Source: Alcaligenes parafaecalis
Lineage (GTDB): Bacteria > Pseudomonadota > Gammaproteobacteria > Burkholderiales > Burkholderiaceae_B
DNA: 64,000 nucleotides
Direction of reading: 5' to 3'
Assembly: GCF_026344135.1 (NCBI RefSeq)
Contig: NZ_JAPKNA010000001.1
Coordinates: 1,364,001 to 1,428,000 of the forward strand
Shown: positions 53,938 through 63,426 of the stretch, in pieces
How positions within the stretch are numbered: the first letter of the stretch is position 1
Layout: each line of letters opens with the position of its first letter
Notes under the pieces: model-generated
Told to the model about the DNA's origin: nothing
Database searches by the model: none
The model's input: only the letters and a program-made list of their open reading frames with translations
Made by a program: the position numbers and the translations under genes

Positions 53938-54152
53938 CAAGCTCTCCTGCCTGGCCGTCATCCCGACCAGGTCTCTTGCGCCAAGGAACTGCCGTTAAGT
54001 GGCATAAATTCTAACGGTATACCAATTTCGAGCGGCTGGCTGACTGAATTTTCAGAGACTTTCCACACTCGCCTCGCGGCCCGAACATCGGCCTGATTCT
54101 TCTACTGACGACACAGCCCACCTTGCAAGCGTCCACATCGACATTTGCCCCG

Positions 54153-54158
54153 TATAAT
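54153..54158 (+). promoter_or_regulatory. Candidate -10 box upstream of leuS
   Basis: A consensus TATAAT 44 bp before the leuS ATG. No good -35 lies 16-18 bp upstream, so the promoter is only partly supported. Confidence 0.4.
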
Positions 54159-54201
54159 GGCGGATACTCCTTTACTTCTGTCTAAAACGGTATTGCCACT
54201 C

Positions 54202-56859
54202 ATGCAGGAACGTTACAACCCCAGCGAGGTTGAACAACTCGCTCAGCAAAACTGGACCGATCGGGACGCCTATCGTGCCGTCGAAAACGCCACCGCTCCC
54301 GATGGCTCGCTCAAACCCAAGTTTTACGCATGCTCCATGCTGCCCTATCCTAGCGGCAAGCTACACATGGGTCACGTGCGCAACTACACCATCAACGACA
54401 TGATGGCGCGCCAGCTACGCATGCGCGGTTTCAACGTTCTCATGCCCATGGGCTGGGATGCTTTTGGCATGCCCGCTGAAAACGCCGCCATCAAATCGCA
54501 AGTCCCACCCGCCAAGTGGACCTACGACAACATCGCTTACATGAAAAAGCAGATGCAGGCGATGGGTCTGGCAATCGACTGGTCGCGCGAAATGTGCGCC
54601 TGCGATCCCGAATACTACAAATGGAACCAGTGGCTGTTCCTGAAAATGCTGGAAAAAGGCATTGCCTACCGCAAGACCCAGACCGTGAACTGGGACCCGG
54701 TAGACCAAACCGTTCTGGCCAACGAACAGGTTATTGAAGGCCGTGGCTGGCGCTCTGGCGCGCTGGTTGAAAAGCGCGAAATTCCTGGCTACTACCTGCG
54801 CATTACCGATTACGCCGAAGAGCTGCTGGACACCGTAAAAACCGGCTTGCCCGGCTGGCCCGAGCGTGTGCGTCTGATGCAGGAAAACTGGATAGGCAAG
54901 AGTCAGGGCGTACGCTTTGCCTTCCCTCACGATATTCGTGACGAGCAAGGCCAACTGATTCAGGACGGTCGCCTGTACGTGTTCACCACCCGCGTGGACA
55001 CCATCATGGGCGTGACCTTCTGTGCTGTTGCCCCTGAACACCCGCTGGCTGCTCTGGCTGCCCGCAGCAATCCCGAGCTGACGGCCTTTATTGAAGAATG
55101 CAAGAAAGGCGGCACCACGGAAGCCGATATGGCTACCCGTGAAAAAGAAGGCTTGCCTACCGGCCTGACCGTCAAGCACCCACTGACTGGCGCGGACGTT
55201 CCTGTCTGGGTCGGTAACTACGTCTTGATGAGCTACGGCGACGGTGCCGTCATGGGCGTGCCTGCCCACGACGAACGCGACTTCGCCTTTGCGCTGAAAT
55301 ACCAATTGCCTATTCAGCAAGTCATTGGCGTTGAAGGCAAAGACTACGACGCCACCCAATGGCAAGACTGGTACGGCGACAAGCAGCAAGGCCAAACCAT
55401 CAATTCCGGCAAGTACGACGGCCTGGCACACGTCGCTGCCGTGGATACGATTGCCGCCGACCTGAACGCCAAAGAACTGGGCGAAAAACAAACCACCTTC
55501 CGTCTGCGCGATTGGGGTATTTCCCGTCAGCGCTACTGGGGCACCCCTATCCCTATCATTCATTGCGATGATTGCGGCCCAGTTCCTGTTCCAGAAAAAG
55601 ACCTGCCCGTGGTTCTGCCTGAAGAGCTGATTCCCGATGGCAGCGGTAACCCGCTGAACAAGCACGACGCCTTCCTGAAGTGCGCCTGCCCTTCTTGCGG
55701 CAAACCTGCGCGTCGTGAAACCGACACCATGGACACCTTTGTGGACTCGTCCTGGTACTTCCTGCGCTACACCACGCCTGCGCTGAACGACTCCATGACT
55801 GATCCACGCACCGATTACTGGATGCCTATGGATCAGTACATCGGTGGTATCGAGCACGCTGTGCTGCACTTGCTGTATGCACGCTTCTGGACCAAAGTCA
55901 TGCGCGACATGGGCCTGGTCAAGATTGACGAGCCCTTTACCCGCCTGCTGTGCCAGGGCATGGTGCTGAACCACAGCTATACCCGTCGCACGCCACAAGG
56001 CGGCATCGAATACTTCTGGCCTGAAAACGTCGAAAACATTTACGACGAAAAAGGCGCGATTGTCGGTGCCCGCTTGAAGAGCGATGGTTTGCCCGTGCAG
56101 TACAACGGCATTGGCACCATGTCCAAGTCCAAGAACAACGGCGTGGATCCTCAGTCGTTGATCGACTCGATGGGCGCCGACACCGCCCGCTTGTTCATCA
56201 TGTTCGCCAGCCCACCCGAGCAAACTCTGGAGTGGTCAGATTCGGGCGTGGACGGAGCCAACCGTTTCCTGCGCCGCCTGTGGTCCTTCTGCTACAACCA
56301 CGCCGACGCCCTGCGCGCCGGTAATGCCCAGGCGACCGACTGGAGCGATCTGGACGCGGCTGCCAAGCGTACCCGTCTGGAAATCCATTCGCTGCTCAAG
56401 CAAGCCAATTACGATTACGAGCGTATTCAGTACAACACCGTTGTCTCGGCTTGCATGAAGATGCTCAACACCCTGGAGCAGACTCAGTGGGAAGATACGC
56501 CTGCTGCGCAACGCGCCCTGGCTGAAACCACCTCCATCCTGTTGCGTGTGCTCTACCCTGTGGTGCCGCACATCACCTGGCAGTTGTGGCGTGAGCTGGG
56601 CTGGGCCGACGGTCTGGGCGATATGCTGGATGCCCAATGGCCTGAAGTCGATGAGCAAGCCCTGATTGCCGACGAAGTCGAACTGATGCTGCAAGTCAAT
56701 GGCAAGCTGCGTGGTTCGCTGGTCGTACCTCAGGGAGCGGAAAAAGCCGCCATTGAACAAGCTGCCGCCGAACACGCGGCTGTGCTCAAGTATCTGGAAG
56801 GCCGCCCCGCCAAGCGCATCATTGTGGTGCCTGGCAAACTCGTTAACGTCGTAGGTTAA
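54202..56859 (+). CDS. leuS: Leucyl-tRNA synthetase
   Basis: An 885-residue class I synthetase. The HIGH motif appears as HMGH (residues 55-58, in PSGKLHMGHVRNY). The editing domain CP1 follows (about 230-420, including TTRVDTIMGVTFCAVAPEHP). The second motif reads TMSKSKNNG where most enzymes have KMSKS, so the first Lys is Thr. The LPVVLPE and ADTARLFIMFASPPEQ stretches are typical. Start at ATG 54202 (MQERYNPSEVEQLAQQNW); an ATG 19 codons earlier lacks a ribosome site. First gene of the leuS-lptE-holA row. Confidence 0.97.
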   Translation: MQERYNPSEVEQLAQQNWTDRDAYRAVENATAPDGSLKPKFYACSMLPYPSGKLHMGHVRNYTINDMMARQLRMRGFNVLMPMGWDAFGMPAENAAIKSQVPPAKWTYDNIAYMKKQMQAMGLAIDWSREMCACDPEYYKWNQWLFLKMLEKGIAYRKTQTVNWDPVDQTVLANEQVIEGRGWRSGALVEKREIPGYYLRITDYAEELLDTVKTGLPGWPERVRLMQENWIGKSQGVRFAFPHDIRDEQGQLIQDGRLYVFTTRVDTIMGVTFCAVAPEHPLAALAARSNPELTAFIEECKKGGTTEADMATREKEGLPTGLTVKHPLTGADVPVWVGNYVLMSYGDGAVMGVPAHDERDFAFALKYQLPIQQVIGVEGKDYDATQWQDWYGDKQQGQTINSGKYDGLAHVAAVDTIAADLNAKELGEKQTTFRLRDWGISRQRYWGTPIPIIHCDDCGPVPVPEKDLPVVLPEELIPDGSGNPLNKHDAFLKCACPSCGKPARRETDTMDTFVDSSWYFLRYTTPALNDSMTDPRTDYWMPMDQYIGGIEHAVLHLLYARFWTKVMRDMGLVKIDEPFTRLLCQGMVLNHSYTRRTPQGGIEYFWPENVENIYDEKGAIVGARLKSDGLPVQYNGIGTMSKSKNNGVDPQSLIDSMGADTARLFIMFASPPEQTLEWSDSGVDGANRFLRRLWSFCYNHADALRAGNAQATDWSDLDAAAKRTRLEIHSLLKQANYDYERIQYNTVVSACMKMLNTLEQTQWEDTPAAQRALAETTSILLRVLYPVVPHITWQLWRELGWADGLGDMLDAQWPEVDEQALIADEVELMLQVNGKLRGSLVVPQGAEKAAIEQAAAEHAAVLKYLEGRPAKRIIVVPGKLVNVVG

Positions 56860-56861
56860 TC

Positions 56862-57494
56862 ATGCATTTAGCCCGCCTGTTTCCTTCTGCCTCTCTGTCT
56901 GTTCCTGTACTCGGGCCCTGGCGACTGGCGGGCCTGATCATCCTGCTCAGCTTCGTGTTGACGGCCTGCGGCTTTCACCTGAAAGGGGTGGCTCCGCTGC
57001 CGTTCAGCACGATCTACACCAATATTTCGGACAACAGCGCCTTTGGTGCGAACCTGCGTCGAACCTTGTCGGCCAGCTCACCCCAAACTCGCTTTGTTGA
57101 ACGCTCGCAAGATGCACAAGCCATTTTGCAGCAGTTGTCCCACAGCCGTAACCAACGCGAAATCTCCATCAACGCCAAAGGCCAGGTGGAAGAATACGAA
57201 CTGCAACTGAGCTTTGTCTTTGAACTGCTGGATGCCAAGGGCCGGGTTGTTTTACCGCCCACGACGCTGAACGTGATTCGTGAGGTCCCTTACGACGCCG
57301 AAGCTGTCCAGGCCAAAGACAGCGAAATTGAAATGATTTTCCGTGACATGGAACAGTCGCTGATCAATCGCATTGTGCGTCGCTTGAGCTCGCCTGATGT
57401 AACCAGCGCCTACCATTTCATGAGCAGCCAGCCCGACGCCAGTTCTCTGGAAGACATGGAACTGCTGCCCACTCGACAGCAGGCCCCACTGTAA
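56862..57494 (+). CDS. lptE: LPS-assembly lipoprotein LptE
   Basis: A 210-residue outer-membrane lipoprotein that plugs the LptD barrel. The lipobox LTAC ends at Cys36, followed by GFHLKGVAPLPFSTIY, the LptE beginning. Betas and helices later fit the family. Its ATG is two bases after the leuS stop and holA follows three bases later, an order found across beta- and gammaproteobacteria. Confidence 0.93.
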   Translation: MHLARLFPSASLSVPVLGPWRLAGLIILLSFVLTACGFHLKGVAPLPFSTIYTNISDNSAFGANLRRTLSASSPQTRFVERSQDAQAILQQLSHSRNQREISINAKGQVEEYELQLSFVFELLDAKGRVVLPPTTLNVIREVPYDAEAVQAKDSEIEMIFRDMEQSLINRIVRRLSSPDVTSAYHFMSSQPDASSLEDMELLPTRQQAPL

Positions 57495-57496
57495 AC

Positions 57497-58558
57497 ATGG
57501 GACGCAGGGCCGACCACGACACCTTGCTGCGCGAACTGGCCACGCCATCCGCAGCTTTCCAACCGCTTTATGTGGTGTCCGGTGACGAGCCCCTTTTGCT
57601 GGTTGAAGCCGCCGATGCCGTGCGCGCCCGCGCCCGCCAGGACGGCTTTACCGAACGCAGCAGCTTTACTCTGGATGCCCGCGCAGACTGGTCGCAATTG
57701 TTTGCTGTCGCCCAGAACATTTCCTTGTTTGGCGATCAAAAACTGGTTGATGTGAGCATCCCCAGCGGCAAACCCGGCAAACCGGGTGGCGATGCCCTGC
57801 AAAAGCTCTGCGAGCTCATCAGCGGCGGGCAAATGGACGGCACCAGCTTTCTGATTCAGCTTCCTCGCCTGGATAAAGCCACGCGCAATAGCAAATGGTG
57901 CCAGGCCCTGGAGCAGGCGGCCTACTGGGTCGAGATTCAGCCCATCAACCGCAATTCGCTGGGCGGCTGGATTGCCCAGCGATTGAAAGCCCAGGACCAA
58001 AGCCTGGAACGCAACAGCCTGGAATGGATGGCCGACAAAGTAGAAGGCAACCTCCTGGCCGCACATCAGGAAATCCAGAAACTGGCCCTGATCTACCCTC
58101 CTGGCCAACTCAGCCAGGAAGAACTGGAAAACGCCGTCCTGAACGTGGCACGCTACAGCGTGTTTGATCTGCGCGACTCCATGCTGGCCGGTCAAAGCCA
58201 ACGCGCCCTGACCGTACTCGATGGCTTGCAGGCAGAAGGCGAAGCCCTGCCCCTGGTCTTGTGGGCCGTAGGCGAAGAAGTTCGTACCTTGGCTCGCCTG
58301 TCGCAGGCGCGTCAGCAAGGACAGGATCTGTCCAACCTGTTTCGCCAGTACCGTATCTTCGGCCCGCGCGAAAAACTGGTACGCCAGGCGCTGGACCGCA
58401 TCCCACCTCAGAGCTGGCCCGCGTCGGTGCTACATGCCCACGATATAGACCGCCTGATCAAGGGTCTGCACCCCAACGGACGCCAGCAGGACCCGTGGGA
58501 AGAAATGCGCCGCCTGACCATGCGTATCGCGGTCGCGACACAAGCACCTCGCCGCTAA
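57497..58558 (+). CDS. holA: DNA polymerase III subunit delta
   Basis: A 353-residue clamp-loader subunit that opens the beta clamp. Visible: YVVSGDEPLLLVEAADAVR near the N-terminus, FGDQKLVDVSIPSGKPGKPG, and NLLAAHQEIQKLALIYPPG in the middle domain; the C-terminal collar helices follow (YSVFDLRDSMLAG). Length is normal (343 in E. coli). Immediately after lptE. Confidence 0.95.
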   Translation: MGRRADHDTLLRELATPSAAFQPLYVVSGDEPLLLVEAADAVRARARQDGFTERSSFTLDARADWSQLFAVAQNISLFGDQKLVDVSIPSGKPGKPGGDALQKLCELISGGQMDGTSFLIQLPRLDKATRNSKWCQALEQAAYWVEIQPINRNSLGGWIAQRLKAQDQSLERNSLEWMADKVEGNLLAAHQEIQKLALIYPPGQLSQEELENAVLNVARYSVFDLRDSMLAGQSQRALTVLDGLQAEGEALPLVLWAVGEEVRTLARLSQARQQGQDLSNLFRQYRIFGPREKLVRQALDRIPPQSWPASVLHAHDIDRLIKGLHPNGRQQDPWEEMRRLTMRIAVATQAPRR

Positions 58559-58625
58559 GCGTCCGATACCCCTTAACTCTTAATTGTTGCGATAATGCTC
58601 TCTTGAACCGGAGAGTTACACGGCT

Positions 58626-59921
58626 ATGAACGATATCACCCAGTCCTCTGTCGCCACCCAGGTCGGCGATCTGTCTTCCATGATGCAAGATTTGGGCAAG
58701 CGTGCTCAGCTTGCCGCTCGTCGCATGCGCGCCGCTACTGGCAAAGCCAAGGCCGACGCCCTGCGCTATATGGCTGATGCCCTGATTGAGCAAAAAGCCC
58801 AATTGCAAGCGGCCAACGAGCTGGACTTGCAAGCAGCGCGTGAACGCCAGATTGCCCCGGCCATGATCGAGCGTCTGGCTTTGTCAGACCGCGCCCTGGA
58901 AATCATGACCACAGGCTTGCGTCAAATTGCAGATATGGACGATCCGGTCGGCCAGATCGGTGCCTCGCGCACCCGCCCTAACGGCATGCGTGTGGCCCAG
59001 ATGCGCGTCCCTTTGGGTGTCATCGGCATCATTTACGAATCCCGCCCCAACGTCACCATTGACGCAGCGGCCCTGTGCCTGAAGTCCGGTAACGCCACCA
59101 TTTTGCGTGGCGGCAGCGAGGCATTTCACTCCAATCAGGCCTTGGCACAGATTATTTCCAGCAGCCTGGAAAAAGCAGGTTTGCCCAAGGACGCCGTGCA
59201 AGTGGTGCCCACCACGGACCGCGATGCTGTTGGTCTGCTGGTTACCATGAACGACTACGTGGACGTCATTGTCCCTCGTGGTGGCAAGAGCCTGATCCAA
59301 CGTCTGAGCGCCGAAGCCACCGTGCCGCTGATCAAGCACCTGGATGGCAACTGCCATATCTATGTGGATGAGTTTGCCGATCTGGAAAAAGCCACACGCA
59401 TCACCTTTAATGCCAAGACGTATCGTTACGGCATTTGCGGTGCCATGGAAACCTTGTTGGTTCATCGCAGCATTGCTCCCGCCTTTCTGCCTGAAATTAC
59501 CCGCCAATTGCAAGAAAAAGGCGTGGAACTACGCGGTTGTGAGCAGACCCGTGCTCTAATCGCCAACGTGGCACCTGCAAGCGAGGAAGATTGGGAAACC
59601 GAATTTGCAGCGGCCATCCTGGCGATCCGCATTGTGGACTCCATGGAGCAAGCCATGGACCATATTGCCCAGTACAGTTCCGAGCACACGGAATCCATCG
59701 TGACAGAAAACCTGAGCCTGGCCGAACGCTTCCAGCGTGAAGTGGACTCCAGCTCCGTCATGGTGAACCTGCCTACCTGTTTTGCTGATGGCTTCGAGTA
59801 CGGCCTGGGTGCAGAAATCGGTATTTCCACCAACCGTCTTCACGCCCGAGGCCCAGTGGGTCTGGAAGGTTTGACGACCTACAAATGGGTCTTGCATGGC
59901 AATGGCCAAATGCGTGGTTAA
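58626..59921 (+). CDS. proA: Gamma-glutamyl phosphate reductase
   Basis: A 431-residue NADPH enzyme that reduces gamma-glutamyl phosphate to glutamate semialdehyde in proline synthesis. It has RVPLGVIGIIYESRPNVT, LRGGSEAFHSN, the catalytic Cys in TYRYGICGAMETLL, and SSSVMVNLPTCFADGFEYGLGAEIGIST in pieces near the end. Proline is also an osmoprotectant. It follows holA by 67 bp with CGGAGAG before the ATG; proB is not in the window. Confidence 0.97.
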   Translation: MNDITQSSVATQVGDLSSMMQDLGKRAQLAARRMRAATGKAKADALRYMADALIEQKAQLQAANELDLQAARERQIAPAMIERLALSDRALEIMTTGLRQIADMDDPVGQIGASRTRPNGMRVAQMRVPLGVIGIIYESRPNVTIDAAALCLKSGNATILRGGSEAFHSNQALAQIISSSLEKAGLPKDAVQVVPTTDRDAVGLLVTMNDYVDVIVPRGGKSLIQRLSAEATVPLIKHLDGNCHIYVDEFADLEKATRITFNAKTYRYGICGAMETLLVHRSIAPAFLPEITRQLQEKGVELRGCEQTRALIANVAPASEEDWETEFAAAILAIRIVDSMEQAMDHIAQYSSEHTESIVTENLSLAERFQREVDSSSVMVNLPTCFADGFEYGLGAEIGISTNRLHARGPVGLEGLTTYKWVLHGNGQMRG

Positions 59922-59924
59922 ATC

Positions 59925-60341
59925 ATGCTTTGGCTAAAAACATTTCACATCTTGTTTGTGACCTCCTGGTTTGCGGGGCTGTTCTACCTGCCTCGCATCT
60001 ATGTGAATCTAGCCCAGGAGCAAGATGCCAAGACCTATGAAACGCTCTTGGGCATGGCCCGGCGCCTGTATCGCTTTATGGCCCCTTTGGCCATTTTGAC
60101 TTTGCTGACAGGCCTGGGATTGTTTTTGTATTACGGCATAGGCAAAGGACAGGGTTGGATGCACGCCAAACTGACCCTGGTTTTGATCCTGTTTGCCTTT
60201 CACGGTGTGTGCGGACGCTATCTGCGGCAGTTCCAGCAAGGGCAACAAAGCCGCTCACACGTATTCTTCCGCTGGTTCAATGAAATTCCGGTCATCGTTC
60301 TGCTGCTGGTCCTCATCCTGGTGGTTATAAAACCCTTCTAA
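59925..60341 (+). CDS. HemJ/CopD family membrane protein
   Basis: A 138-residue protein with four hydrophobic helices. The first has WLKTFHILFVTSWFAGLFYL and the last loop GWMHAKLTLVLILFAFHGVCGRYLR, conserved in the HemJ branch of protoporphyrinogen oxidases and in CopD-type annotations. His8 and a later Lys/His pair match the HemJ pattern; HemJ is an alternative PPO in bacteria lacking HemG/HemY. The hemF gene in the window makes its putative substrate. Three bases after proA. Confidence 0.75.
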   Translation: MLWLKTFHILFVTSWFAGLFYLPRIYVNLAQEQDAKTYETLLGMARRLYRFMAPLAILTLLTGLGLFLYYGIGKGQGWMHAKLTLVLILFAFHGVCGRYLRQFQQGQQSRSHVFFRWFNEIPVIVLLLVLILVVIKPF

Positions 60342-60351
60342 TACCTAATTC

Positions 60352-63276
60352 ATGTCAGACCAATCTGAACGCAAGACCCTAAGCCTGGCTACAGGCCCTA
60401 AAAAGAAATCCAGCAATGCGGAACCCCGCGTGCGCTCGGGTGCGCGCGCACGTGCGGCCAGCCTGCAGCAAGACCGCCAAGGCGGCCCAAAACGCGAATC
60501 CCGCCCCTACGCAGAAAAGCGTGACCAGGACCGCCGTGAGCGTCCCGCATTCGACCGCAACCGCGAAGGCGGTCGTCCTCAATCGGGCGAGCGTCGTGAG
60601 TTCTCCGGTGAACGCCGTGAACGTCCAGCGTTTGACCGCAATCGCGAAGGCCGCCCTCAAGGCGACCGTCCAGCGTTCTCCGGTGAGCGCCGTGAACGTC
60701 CAGCGTTTGACCGCAATCGCGAAGGCCGCCCTCAAGGCGACCGTCCAGCGTTCTCCGGTGAGCGCCGTGAACGCCCAGCATTTGACCGCAATCGCGAAGG
60801 CCGCCCTCAAGGCGACCGTCCAGCGTTCTCCGGCGAGCGTCGCGAACGTCCGGCATTCGACCGCAACCGCGAAGGCCGCCCTCAAGGCGACCGTCCAGCG
60901 TTCTCCGGTGAGCGTCGCGAACGTCCGGCATTCGACCGCAATCGTGAAGGCCGCCCTCAAGGCGATCGTCCAGCGTTCTCCAGCGAGCGTCGCGAACGCC
61001 CCGCATTCGACCGCAACCGCGAAGGCCGCCCTCAAGGCGACCGTCCAGCGTTCTCCGGCGAGCGCCGTGAACGTCCCGCATTCGACCGCAACCGCGAAGG
61101 CCGCCCTCAAGGCGACCGTCCTGCATTCTCCGGTGAGCGTCGCGAACGTCCCGCATTCGACCGCAACCGTGAAGGCGGCCGTCCACAATCGGGCGAACGT
61201 CGTGAATTCTCCGGTGAACGTCGTGAGCGTCCCGCATTCGACCGCAACCGTGAAGGCGGCCGTCCGCAATCCGGCGAGCGTCGCGAATTCTCTGGTGAAC
61301 GTCGTGAGCGTCCCGCATTCGACCGCAATCGTGAAGGCGGCCGTCCACAATCGGGCGAACGTCGTGAATTCTCCGGTGAACGTCGTGAGCGTCCTGCATT
61401 CGACCGCAACCGCGAAGGTGGCCGTCCGCAATCCGGCGAGCGTCGTGAGTTCTCCGGTGAACGTCGTGAGCGTCCCGCATTCGACCGCAATCGTGAAGGT
61501 GGCCGTCCACAATCCGGTGAGCGTCGCGAATTCTCCGGCGAACGCCGTGAGCGTCCCGCTTTCGACCGCAACCGTGAAGGTGGCCGTCCACAATCGGGCG
61601 AACGTCGCGAATTCTCCGGTGAGCGTCGCGAGCGTCCTGCATTCGACCGCAACCGCGAAGGCGGCCGCCCACAATCGGGCGAGCGTCGCGAATTCTCCGG
61701 CGAACGCCGTGAGCGTCCCGCTTTCGACCGCAACCGCGAAGGCGGCCGTCCGCAATCCGGCGACCGTCGCGAGTTCTCCAGCGAACGCCGTGAGCGCCCT
61801 AGCTTTGATCGCAACCGCGACAGCCGCCCTCAAACCGGAGAACGCCGTAATTTCTCTGGTGAGCGACGCGAACGCCCTGCGTTCAAAGGTGACAGCGAAT
61901 CTTCGGACCGTACCCCTGCCGGAAAAATGCCTAGTGGCTTGTTCAAGCCCGCCGGTGACTCGGATGCATTTCCGCAATACGTGTCTCCTATCCAGCGTGT
62001 AGACAGTCCCCAGGCCCCCAAGCCTGGGCAGCGCCTGCCCGACAGCACGATCGAGGAAAACGAGCGTGTTCAGGTCAAGGCCTTGCAAGGCGAGCGCTAC
62101 CGTCTGTTTGCTCCCTGCCCTCAAGGGCTGGAGGAAGCACTGTCTTTGGAACTGCAAGCTCTGGGTTACGAAAACGTGCAAACAGGCCGTGCTGGCTGCC
62201 ACTTTGACGCAGACTGGATCGGCGTCATGCGTGCCAACCTGTCCTCGCGACTGGCCACACGCATTTTGCTGGAAGTCTCACACGCACCAGTGACCAACGA
62301 AGAAGACATTCTGGCCCTGGCCCGTGTCACTCCGTGGGAACGCTGGTTTGGCCCTGAGCAAACACTGCGTGTCGATACATCGGCCGTACGCAGCCCGATG
62401 CAAAGCCTGCAGTACTGCAATCTGCGTGCCAAAGACGGGATTTGTGATCGCCTGCGCGATCTGGAAGGCGCTCGTCCTTCTATCGATACCGTGCGCCCTG
62501 ACGCCAAAGTCCATCTGTTCCTGGACGAGACCAGTGCTACCTTCTATCTGGACACCAGTGGCGAGTCTCTGTTCAAGCGCGGCTGGCGTCACGACAAGGG
62601 CGATGCGCCTTTGCGTGAAAACCTGGCGGCTGGCCTGCTGGCCCTGTCCGGCTGGGACCCGACCAAGCCTTTGATCGATCCTTTCTGCGGTAGCGGCACC
62701 ATTCTGATCGAAGCGGCCTGGATGGCACTGGGAGCTCCTCCCGGTATCTGGCGTCCATTTCACTTTGAGCGCCTGCGCTGCCACGATCAGCGTTTGTGGC
62801 GCGATATCAAAGACGAAGCGCGTTCATTGATCGCCCCACGTCTGGATACACCTCTGATCGGTTACGACATCAACCCCGCCGTTCTGGATGCCGCTCGTTC
62901 CAACCTGGAGCGCTCGCACCTGACGCTGGAGACGATTCGTTTTGAGCAAGGCGACGCGCTGAAGATTCGCCCCGAAACAGAAGCGGGCTGGATTGTGACC
63001 AACCCGCCCTACGGCGAGCGTCTGGAACATCAGGACGAGGACTTCTGGCCAAGCTGGGCCAGCAACCTCAAGCAAAACTTCGCCAACTGGAGTGTGAATA
63101 TGATCAGCAGCGATCTGGAGCTGCCACGTCATATGCGCCTCAAGCCCAAGCGTCGTTTCCCGCTGTACAACGGTGCGCTGGATTGCCGCCTGTTCTGCTT
63201 TGACATGGTTCCAGCCAGTTATCGCAATAACGAAGCGGCCCCGGACGCCAGCGAAGACGCTACCAGCGCCGAATAA
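60352..63276 (+). CDS. rlmL: RlmL-like THUMP/SAM-dependent RNA methyltransferase with an Arg-rich tandem-repeat N-terminal region
   Basis: A 974-residue protein. Residues 1-60 are basic. Residues 61-504 are 17 in-frame repeats: one 27-residue unit, seven of 25 residues (RRERPAFDRNREGRPQGDRP plus AFSGE), eight of 27 (RRERPAFDRNREGGRPQSGE plus RREFSGE), and a degenerate 26-residue one. The rest is a THUMP domain from about residue 582 (RYRLFAPCPQGLEEALSLEL) and a methyltransferase with DPFCGSGT (776-783) and NPPYGERL (884-891). It should methylate 23S rRNA guanine (m2G2445 in E. coli RlmL). The RlmK half is absent. The repeats are predicted disordered, Arg/Glu-rich, possibly RNA-binding. rlmL is from homology. 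Confidence 0.88.
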   Translation: MSDQSERKTLSLATGPKKKSSNAEPRVRSGARARAASLQQDRQGGPKRESRPYAEKRDQDRRERPAFDRNREGGRPQSGERREFSGERRERPAFDRNREGRPQGDRPAFSGERRERPAFDRNREGRPQGDRPAFSGERRERPAFDRNREGRPQGDRPAFSGERRERPAFDRNREGRPQGDRPAFSGERRERPAFDRNREGRPQGDRPAFSSERRERPAFDRNREGRPQGDRPAFSGERRERPAFDRNREGRPQGDRPAFSGERRERPAFDRNREGGRPQSGERREFSGERRERPAFDRNREGGRPQSGERREFSGERRERPAFDRNREGGRPQSGERREFSGERRERPAFDRNREGGRPQSGERREFSGERRERPAFDRNREGGRPQSGERREFSGERRERPAFDRNREGGRPQSGERREFSGERRERPAFDRNREGGRPQSGERREFSGERRERPAFDRNREGGRPQSGDRREFSSERRERPSFDRNRDSRPQTGERRNFSGERRERPAFKGDSESSDRTPAGKMPSGLFKPAGDSDAFPQYVSPIQRVDSPQAPKPGQRLPDSTIEENERVQVKALQGERYRLFAPCPQGLEEALSLELQALGYENVQTGRAGCHFDADWIGVMRANLSSRLATRILLEVSHAPVTNEEDILALARVTPWERWFGPEQTLRVDTSAVRSPMQSLQYCNLRAKDGICDRLRDLEGARPSIDTVRPDAKVHLFLDETSATFYLDTSGESLFKRGWRHDKGDAPLRENLAAGLLALSGWDPTKPLIDPFCGSGTILIEAAWMALGAPPGIWRPFHFERLRCHDQRLWRDIKDEARSLIAPRLDTPLIGYDINPAVLDAARSNLERSHLTLETIRFEQGDALKIRPETEAGWIVTNPPYGERLEHQDEDFWPSWASNLKQNFANWSVNMISSDLELPRHMRLKPKRRFPLYNGALDCRLFCFDMVPASYRNNEAAPDASEDATSAE
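60532..61863. repeat. In-frame 75/81-bp tandem repeat array inside the methyltransferase gene
   Basis: 17 units, 1,332 bp, total exactly 444 codons: 9 x 27 + 7 x 25 + 26. Units differ mainly by synonymous changes (for example CGTCGT vs CGCCGT), so the protein is conserved while the DNA drifts. Recombination could change unit number. No spacers, so it is not a CRISPR array. Confidence 0.95.
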
Positions 63277-63302
63277 GCGTTAAACAGTCTTGCGCATGCC
63301 CA

Positions 63303-63341
63303 CAAGGGCCAAGTCCATCTCAATGGCTTGGCCCTTGTTTA
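63303..63341 (+). terminator. Terminator after the methyltransferase gene
   Basis: 11-bp stem CAAGGGCCAAG / CTTGGCCCTTG with a 13-base loop, then TTTA. Lies 27 bp after the stop. Confidence 0.75.
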
Positions 63342-63426
63342 TTGGGATAGGCACCCCATATAAGCAGCATTCCGTTAGGCAGCGATATACGCGATAATGG
63401 AAGTCTTCCCTGTCTCAAGACGCACA

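Noticed and set aside
60532..61863. Regular repeats resembling a CRISPR array
   Set aside because: Units are contiguous, 75/81 bp, in frame, with no unique spacers and no cas genes.
60379..62202. Long open frames on the minus strand (up to about 607 codons) across the repeat region
   Set aside because: They are shadows of the repeat-bearing methyltransferase gene: the repeats lack stop codons in several frames, and the encoded sequences are low-complexity with no domain or ribosome site.
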